Positions 31,970-36,819 of a stretch of 36,819 nucleotides of DNA are shown here, piece after piece (within the stretch, counting starts at the first letter, position 1; the number at the start of each line of letters is the position of its first letter). The position numbers and the translations under genes were made by a program. The stretch is from Neorhizobium huautlense (GTDB lineage Bacteria; Pseudomonadota; Alphaproteobacteria; Rhizobiales; Rhizobiaceae): positions 1 to 36,819 of the forward strand of contig NZ_JAUSRF010000029.1 of NCBI RefSeq assembly GCF_030811685.1. The letters are read 5' to 3'. Below the pieces are notes generated by a model. It saw nothing but the letters and a program-made list of their open reading frames with translations. It searched no databases and had not been told where the DNA came from.

Positions 31970-33508
31970 TCACGCAAAGCTCTTGCGGCGGCGCTCGATC
32001 GGCGGTGCGTCCTCGACAGCCGGCAGGCTTTGCAGCACCCGGGTAGCCGGCAGGATGGCGATCACTTCCGTTCCCTCGCGCAGCTTGGATTTCAGGATAA
32101 ACTGGCCATCATGCTTGGAAAGGATCGCCTGTACGATCGGCAGGCCGAGACCGGTCCCCTGTTCGGCGCTCTTGATGGCGATGGAACCCTGACCGAAGGC
32201 GGAGAGAACGACCGGGATTTCCTCCTCCGGAATGCCGGGTCCATTGTCCTTGATCGAGACATATTGGCCGCCACCGGCCGTCCAGCCGACCTTGACCATG
32301 ACATCGCCGCCCTGGCTGGTGAATTTCACCGCGTTGGACAGAAGATTGAGCAGGACCTGGCGCATGGATTTTTCGTCCACCCAGACAAGCGGCAGTTCCG
32401 GTTCGAACTGCTGCTGGATGGTGATGTTCTTGGTGCGGGCACGCAACTGCACCATGCCGATGCAGTCCTCGGCAATTTCGAGAAGCGACAGCGCTTCTTC
32501 GTTCAGATCGTAACGGCCGGCTTCGATGCGCGACAGGTCGAGAATCTCGTTGATGAGGTTGAGCAGGTGCTCGCCGGAACGATGGATGTCGCCGGCATAT
32601 TCCTTGTAGGTCGGGTTGGCGAGTGGGCCGAGCACTTCGGAATTCATCACCTCGGAAAAGCCGAGAATGGCGTTGAGCGGCGTGCGCAACTCATGCGACA
32701 TCGATGCGAGAAAACGGGATTTCGCAAGGTTCGCCTCTTCCGCGCGGCGGCGGGCCTCGTCCGACATGGAATTGGCGACTTCGAGTTCGGCGATCAGGTC
32801 GTCCTTTTCCGTCTGGTAGGACAGCAATGTGAGGCTGGACTGATAGAGCCGGTTGGAAATGTAATAGAACAGCACGAGTGCCGTCGCCACCATGGCGGTC
32901 AGGCCGTAATCCAGCGGGTTCCGGCTGTTGATCGCGATGATCAGCAGTGTCAGGACCATCGGGATGAAGCTGAACAGGGCCGCCTGACGCAACATGAAAT
33001 TGGTCATGGCGGTGATCGAGATCGCCACCAGAAGGGCTGCCACCTTGTAGAAATAGAAGCCGTCGGTATTGCCGCAGGCATTGCAGTCCTGCAGCGCGAA
33101 CAGTGCCCAGCAGAAACCAAGCGCGATCTGGCCGGCCAGCAGCCATTTGCGCCAGCGCAACGCTTCTTCAGTGGTGAATTCGGCGCGGGAAACCCGTCTA
33201 GCGAGCACAAGGTTCATGGCATGGACAGCAAGTGCCAGCATTCCCCAGGAGATAAGGCCGCTGTTCTGGTTGATGGCAATGCCGACGATGGCGACCAGAA
33301 TGATGACGACGGGGGTGATCAGCGCGCTTTGGAGAACGGTATGCACGTGCTGCGACAGCATTTCGCGGTCGAATGCGTGGGCGCCCTGCGCGGTAAACTG
33401 TAAACGCTCGCGCGTTGCGCGCACGGCTTTGGACACAGGCTTGCTGCGGTGGGCGCGCGTGCGGTCCACGATGATCTTGTCCGTCGATGTGCTGACGCTG
33501 TTACTCAT
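31970..33508 (-). CDS. Membrane sensor histidine kinase, PdhS/PleC-like
   Basis: The protein has 512 residues. About six membrane segments lie within 58-220, then a short coiled coil (233-264). The H-box SMSHELRTPLNAILGFSEVM has phosphate-accepting H272, the N-box LLNLLSNAVKFT is near 388-397, and the ATP-binding loops are DNGPGI at 421-426 and GTGLGL at 451-456. The stretch LGPLANPTYKEYAGDIHRSGEHLLNLINEILDLSRIEAG is close to DivJ/PleC/PdhS kinases that control DivK and the cell cycle in alphaproteobacteria. Whether it is one of the named Agrobacterium PdhS kinases cannot be told. It is divergent from the thermonuclease gene. No response regulator is adjacent. Confidence 0.9.
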   Translation of the reverse strand: MSNSVSTSTDKIIVDRTRAHRSKPVSKAVRATRERLQFTAQGAHAFDREMLSQHVHTVLQSALITPVVIILVAIVGIAINQNSGLISWGMLALAVHAMNLVLARRVSRAEFTTEEALRWRKWLLAGQIALGFCWALFALQDCNACGNTDGFYFYKVAALLVAISITAMTNFMLRQAALFSFIPMVLTLLIIAINSRNPLDYGLTAMVATALVLFYYISNRLYQSSLTLLSYQTEKDDLIAELEVANSMSDEARRRAEEANLAKSRFLASMSHELRTPLNAILGFSEVMNSEVLGPLANPTYKEYAGDIHRSGEHLLNLINEILDLSRIEAGRYDLNEEALSLLEIAEDCIGMVQLRARTKNITIQQQFEPELPLVWVDEKSMRQVLLNLLSNAVKFTSQGGDVMVKVGWTAGGGQYVSIKDNGPGIPEEEIPVVLSAFGQGSIAIKSAEQGTGLGLPIVQAILSKHDGQFILKSKLREGTEVIAILPATRVLQSLPAVEDAPPIERRRKSFA

Positions 33509-33628
33509 TGCCCATGGACTGCTGATCCGGATGGTGCGAGCCTAGTAGGAAATTATTAAGAAGGTCCTGATGCGAAAGAATTTGTTTTCCATTTTTCTGA
33601 AGGCTCTGTTGGGAATTAAGGCAGAACC

Positions 33629-34225
33629 ATGATGCGGCTGTCTCGGGGCGTTTATCGAAAACGCAGGCGGATGGGGCGTTTCAAGGATTCCGTGCTGACG
33701 CTGTGTTTTCTGTTCCTGCTGGTGCTGATCGCCGCACGATTGCAAAGCGAGGGAAGCAATCCCGTCACGGGGCCGTTCCGGGTGGTGGATGGTGACACGC
33801 TTGCGGCAGGTGCCGAAAGACTGAGGCTTGTCGGTATCGACGCGCCCGAACTCGACCAGACCTGCGAACGTGACGGGCAGGTTTGGGATTGCGGGCAAGA
33901 GGCGAAAGCTGCTCTGCAGCGGATGATGGCCCGTGGCGCGGTTGAGTGTCGTGGCGGCGATCGCGATCGGTATGGTCGTCTGCTGGTGAATTGTCTGGCC
34001 GAGGGTCGCACCATCGAGGGCGAAATGGTGCGATCGGGGATGGCTGTGGCTACCGGCCTGATTACCTATCGCAGCGAGCAGATCGAAGCCGAAACGGATC
34101 GTAGGGGGATCTGGGCCGGGTCGTTCACGATGCCGGCGCAATGGCGGCGCGAACGCAAGCTGGAACAGGAGGGAAATGGTTTCCTCTCCGGCATGCAGGA
34201 TCTATTGTCACTGGAATGGTTGTGA
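33629..34225 (+). CDS. Membrane-anchored thermonuclease (SNase family)
   Basis: The protein has 198 residues. A charged start and one hydrophobic helix (about 21-36) anchor or export it. The SNase domain (48-165) has VVDGDT at 52-57 (D56), RLRLVGIDAPE with R66, D71 and E74, and DRYGR with R117, matching the D21, R35, D40, E43 and R87 set of staphylococcal nuclease, so activity is likely. AAGG lies upstream of ATG 33629. A uracil-glycosylase-type gene follows after 3 bases, so they are likely co-transcribed. Confidence 0.9.
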   Translation: MMRLSRGVYRKRRRMGRFKDSVLTLCFLFLLVLIAARLQSEGSNPVTGPFRVVDGDTLAAGAERLRLVGIDAPELDQTCERDGQVWDCGQEAKAALQRMMARGAVECRGGDRDRYGRLLVNCLAEGRTIEGEMVRSGMAVATGLITYRSEQIEAETDRRGIWAGSFTMPAQWRRERKLEQEGNGFLSGMQDLLSLEWL

Positions 34226-34228
34226 GTT

Positions 34229-34906
34229 TTGTCCGTGACCGAAACCTTGATTGCAAACGACAGCCCGATTGACGATGCCATTGCCGACCGGCTGAAACTG
34301 CTGCGCCGGTCGATCGCCGCGTGTCGGCTCTGTCGCGACGTGCCGGCGCGGGGCTTTGAACATCGACTTCCGCATGAGCCACGGCCCGTCGTGGTTCTTT
34401 CATCGAAAGCGAAAATCCTGATTGCCGGGCAGGCGCCGGGCCTGCGTGTGCATGAAAGCGGGCGGCCTTTCGATGATGCATCGGGCGACCGATTGCGCGA
34501 ATGGCTGGCCGTCAGCCGTGAGGAGTTTTACGACCCCGATCTGTTCGCCATCGTGCCGATGGGCTTCTGTTTTCCGGGATATGACGAGAAGGGCAGCGAC
34601 CTGCCGCCGCGACGGGAATGCGCACCGCTTTGGCGGCAGGCCGTGATCGACGCGATGCCGCAGGTCGAGCTGATCCTTGCGATCGGACAATATGCGCAGG
34701 CCTGGCATATGGGAAAAATGCGGGCGAAAACCATGACGGATACGGTCAAGGACTGGCGGCGTAGCTATTTTGCAAATGACGGGCCGCGCATCCTGCCTTT
34801 GCCGCATCCAAGCTGGCGAAACAGTGCATGGCTGAAACGCAATTTGTGGTTTAGCAATGACGTTCTGCCAACACTTCGGCAGGATGTGGACAGACTGTGT
34901 CGTTGA
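34229..34906 (+). CDS. Uracil-DNA glycosylase family protein
   Basis: The protein has 225 residues from TTG 34229; GTG 34235 is the other start. It has the superfamily motifs GQAPG at 67-71, SGRPFDDASGDRLREWL, and a late LPLPHPSWRNSAWLKRN. Two cysteines (CRLC, 32-35) resemble the N-terminal pair of Fe-S family 4/5 enzymes, but the remaining cluster ligands are not evident. The usual water-activating Asp or Asn position is A/P here, so the base specificity is uncertain. It is coupled to the thermonuclease gene by a 3-base gap. Confidence 0.82.
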   Translation: MSVTETLIANDSPIDDAIADRLKLLRRSIAACRLCRDVPARGFEHRLPHEPRPVVVLSSKAKILIAGQAPGLRVHESGRPFDDASGDRLREWLAVSREEFYDPDLFAIVPMGFCFPGYDEKGSDLPPRRECAPLWRQAVIDAMPQVELILAIGQYAQAWHMGKMRAKTMTDTVKDWRRSYFANDGPRILPLPHPSWRNSAWLKRNLWFSNDVLPTLRQDVDRLCR

Positions 34907-34908
34907 AA

Positions 34909-34936
34909 GAATTTTCGGTTACATGTGCCAAAATTC
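34909..34936. promoter_or_regulatory. Candidate Lrp/AsnC operator
   Basis: The dyad GAATTTT (34909-34915), N14, AAAATTC (34930-34936) has ACATGT near its centre. It sits just before the Lrp-type gene and fits the usual autoregulation site. It starts 3 bases after the preceding stop. Confidence 0.4.
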
Positions 34937-34973
34937 GCGGTATGACGAAAAATAATTTCGAAGGGGAGATTTT

Positions 34974-35465
34974 ATGGACCGTCTCGATCGCAAGATCCTG
35001 CGCATCCTGCAGGAGGATTCCACACTGGCCGTTGCCGACCTTGCCAAGAAGGTCGGTCTTTCGACGACGCCCTGCTGGCGCCGTATCCAGAAGATGGAGG
35101 AGGATGGCGTCATCCGCCGCCGTGTGGCGCTGCTCGATCCGGCCAAGGTGAATACCAAGGTCACGGTTTTTGTTTCGATCCGCACCGCCAGCCACTCGAT
35201 CGAATGGCTGAAGCGCTTTTCCGAAGTGGTCGTCGATTTTCCGGAAGTGGTGGAATTCTACCGCATGAGCGGTGATGTCGATTATCTGCTGCGCGTCGTC
35301 GTGCCGGATATTGCCGCCTATGATGCCTTCTACAAGCGGCTGATCGCCAAGATCGAAATCCGCGACGTTTCCTCCGTGTTCGCCATGGAGCAGATCAAAT
35401 ACACGACGGAACTGCCGCTCGACTACATGACGCTGGATAACCAGAAGTCGCAGGTCGAGGAATAA
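34974..35465 (+). CDS. Lrp/AsnC-family transcriptional regulator
   Basis: The protein has 163 residues. The N-terminal helix-turn-helix reads LDRKILRILQEDSTLAVADLAKKVGLSTTPCWRRIQKMEEDGVI at 4-47. The C-terminal RAM domain carries VTVFVSIRT and FYRMSGDVDYLLRVVVPDIAAYDAF, the typical effector and octamer-forming part. AGGGGAG lies before ATG 34974. Its target may be itself through the upstream dyad; the ligand, usually an amino acid, is unknown. Confidence 0.92.
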   Translation: MDRLDRKILRILQEDSTLAVADLAKKVGLSTTPCWRRIQKMEEDGVIRRRVALLDPAKVNTKVTVFVSIRTASHSIEWLKRFSEVVVDFPEVVEFYRMSGDVDYLLRVVVPDIAAYDAFYKRLIAKIEIRDVSSVFAMEQIKYTTELPLDYMTLDNQKSQVEE

Positions 35466-35480
35466 GGCTGCTTTCCCTTG

Positions 35481-35503
35481 GGCGTCGGCTATGGGCCGAC
35501 GCC
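35481..35503 (+). terminator. Hairpin after the Lrp gene, no T run
   Basis: A 9-base-pair stem GGCGTCGGC/GCCGACGCC with a 5-base loop lies 15 bases after the stop. It is not followed by a T run, so it is a weak terminator or a stabilising 3' end. Confidence 0.4.
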
Positions 35504-35669
35504 ATCCGGTTGCGGGTGCCGCGAACCCCTTTCCATTTTTCGAAAAATCTGACCGATAAACAACTTTCACGGCCGCGTTATTGCGCGTTGCCGTCCGATC
35601 GCTTGTGTCTAGCTACTTCCAGCAGACGGCGTGCGCAAATTGCGTGCCGCTATTTGGAAGGAGTTTTTC

Positions 35670-36689
35670 ATGTCCGTTCGATCCCTGACATCAGCCGTGA
35701 TGTTTGCCGCATTGGCCTGCACCGCTCTGCCTGCTGTGAGCGTGGCGCAGGAGCGCCCGACCTATGGTCCGCGGCTTGAAGGGTTTGAATATCCGTTCAA
35801 GACCGAAGTGCTTAATCTGGACAGCCAGGGCCAGAAGCTTGAAATGGTGTTCATGGACATCGCCGCCGAAAAACCGAATGGCCGGACGGTAGTGCTTTTG
35901 CACGGCAAGAATTTTTGTGGCGCCACCTGGGAAGGCACGATCAGCCAGTTGAGCAATGCCGGTTATCGGGTGATCGCGCCGGATCAGGTCGGATTCTGCA
36001 AGTCGAGCAAGCCGGAAAGCTACCAGTTCAGTTTCCATCAGCTGGCGCAAAACACCAAGGCGCTCCTGGAAAGTCGCGGCATCGACAAGGCGACAGTGAT
36101 CGGTCACTCGATGGGCGGCATGCTGGCGACGCGGTTTACGTTGATGTATCCCGAAACGACCGAGCAGATGGTGTTGGTCAACCCCATAGGGCTTGAGGAC
36201 TGGAAGGCCAGAGGCGTGCCTTACCAGACGATCGAGGCTGCCTTCGAAGGCGAGAAAAAGACCAGCTTCGACAGCATCAAGACCTACCAGCAAAAGTTCT
36301 ATTATTCGGGCGAATGGAAGCCGGAATACGACAAGTGGGTGCAAATGGGTGCCGGCATGTATGGAGGCGAGGGCGGTGATCAGGTGGCGTGGAACCAGGC
36401 GCTGACCTCCGACATGGTCTTCACCCAGCCTGTCGTGCATGAATTTGCGCAGGTGAAAGTGCCGACGCTGCTGATGATCGGCATGACCGACAAGACGGCG
36501 CCGGGCGCCAATCGCGCGCCGGAAGAGATTGCCGCGACGCTCGGTGACTATACGCAACTTGGCAAGGATGCGGCCAAGGTCATTCCGGGCGCAAGGCTGG
36601 TGGAATTCGAAGACCTTGGCCACTCGCCGCAAATCCAGGCGCCGGAGCGTTTTCACGAGGCGCTGCTGGAAGGCCTAAAGGAAAGCTGA
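35670..36689 (+). CDS. Exported alpha/beta-fold hydrolase
   Basis: The protein has 339 residues. A Sec signal peptide ends near AVSVAQ (about 27). The fold reads VVLLHGKNFCGATWEGT with the oxyanion HG at 78-79, PDQVGFCKSSKP, and the nucleophile elbow GHSMGG with S147. The acid is likely in MTDKTAPG near 274, and the base is H in FEDLGHSPQ near 318. The triad is complete. It is a periplasmic esterase or lipase-like enzyme; the substrate is unknown. AAGGAG lies 7-12 bases before ATG 35670. Two hairpins follow. Confidence 0.9.
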   Translation: MSVRSLTSAVMFAALACTALPAVSVAQERPTYGPRLEGFEYPFKTEVLNLDSQGQKLEMVFMDIAAEKPNGRTVVLLHGKNFCGATWEGTISQLSNAGYRVIAPDQVGFCKSSKPESYQFSFHQLAQNTKALLESRGIDKATVIGHSMGGMLATRFTLMYPETTEQMVLVNPIGLEDWKARGVPYQTIEAAFEGEKKTSFDSIKTYQQKFYYSGEWKPEYDKWVQMGAGMYGGEGGDQVAWNQALTSDMVFTQPVVHEFAQVKVPTLLMIGMTDKTAPGANRAPEEIAATLGDYTQLGKDAAKVIPGARLVEFEDLGHSPQIQAPERFHEALLEGLKES

Positions 36690-36705
36690 GAAAGTGGATA
36701 GCGAA

Positions 36706-36726
36706 AGGGCCGCATCGCGCGGCCCT
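36706..36726 (+). other. Stem-loop after the hydrolase gene
   Basis: AGGGCCGC (36706-36713) pairs with GCGGCCCT (36719-36726) over 8 base pairs around a 5-base loop. No T run follows; the repeat element with its own hairpin starts at once after it. Confidence 0.5.
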
Positions 36727-36768
36727 CAGACTGCTGACAAACCCCGTCATTTTTTGGCGGGGTTTTGT
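36727..36768 (+). repeat. Terminator-like repeat element, copy 2
   Basis: CAGACTGCTGACAAACCCC, a 13-base middle, then GGGGTTTTGT. The outer parts are identical to copy 1 at 55-94 on the other strand. Here it lies in the usual place, 37 bases after a complete gene. Confidence 0.6.
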
Positions 36769-36772
36769 TTTA
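36739..36772 (+). terminator. Terminator within repeat copy 2
   Basis: AAACCCCG (36739-36746) pairs with CGGGGTTT (36758-36765), followed by TTTGTTTTAT-like sequence. It ends transcription of the hydrolase gene. Confidence 0.7.
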
Positions 36773-36819
36773 TGCGAACCACCGGGTTTGCCGGCCGCGT
36801 TCGAATGAGGCAATGAAGA

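Noticed and set aside
31967..33403. 478-codon plus-strand frame
   Set aside because: It is the antisense shadow of the histidine kinase gene, which has a complete set of family motifs.
1..36819. CRISPR array, prophage or insertion sequence
   Set aside because: No regularly spaced repeats, transposase, integrase or phage structural genes were seen.

Overview
The window looks like chromosomal DNA of an alphaproteobacterium of the Rhizobiaceae (Agrobacterium/Rhizobium/Shinella type). This is judged from GC-rich coding with strong third-position GC, and from typical rhizobial families: an extensin-like secreted protein, an HlyU-family small protein, a TIGR02281-type aspartic protease, DUF1289, MYG1, a PdhS/PleC-like histidine kinase and cobS/cobT. 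No phage or insertion-sequence core genes, rRNA or CRISPR array were seen.

Layout. (1) 1-9.8 kb: a signal-peptidase-like gene cut short by a terminator-like repeat, then gpt, a YezG-like protein with a possible zinc ribbon, and an exported DUF1963 protein. Next comes a three-gene divergent locus: a PurA-like ligase and a VWA protein on the minus strand, and an NrtR-type Nudix/winged-helix regulator on the plus strand, with a perfect palindrome between them. A universal stress protein, a MoCF/CinA-type protein, WrbA and a DUF6894 protein follow. (2) 9.9-16.8 kb: tRNA-Leu(UAA) with a hicAB toxin-antitoxin module ending 6 bases away, threonine ammonia-lyase, an HlyU-family protein, a PAS-GGDEF-EAL protein, a divergent azoreductase/LysR pair and an acyl-CoA thioesterase. 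(3) 17-25.8 kb: envelope and transport genes: extensin-like lipoprotein, MYG1, a small membrane protein, a TSUP transporter, a NodIJ-like ABC exporter, a UPF0114 protein, an HPP protein and an MFS transporter. (4) 25.8-30.8 kb: AraC regulator, aspartic protease, DUF1289, cobS, cobT, a 62-residue protein and dgkA. (5) 30.8-36.8 kb: two tandem ParE-type toxin-antitoxin modules joined by a 112-base direct repeat, a sensor histidine kinase, a membrane-anchored thermonuclease followed closely by a uracil-DNA-glycosylase-family gene, an Lrp/AsnC regulator and an exported alpha/beta hydrolase.

Most of the window is housekeeping or core accessory metabolism: purine salvage, the last steps of cobalamin assembly, isoleucine synthesis, lipid recycling and redox stress. 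The best candidate for an undescribed system is the NrtR/VWA/PurA-like locus at 3.7-6.8 kb. Its PurA-like protein keeps the GDEGKG and GHT catalytic elements but lacks the recognisable aspartate-binding loop. Its regulator has a Nudix box without catalytic glutamates. A 22-base perfect palindrome sits in the shared promoter region. Second-tier observations are the repeat element that truncates the signal-peptidase-like gene, the duplicated ParE modules, and an orphan minus-strand terminator that suggests a small RNA.

All family names come from motif recognition by eye. No database search was run.
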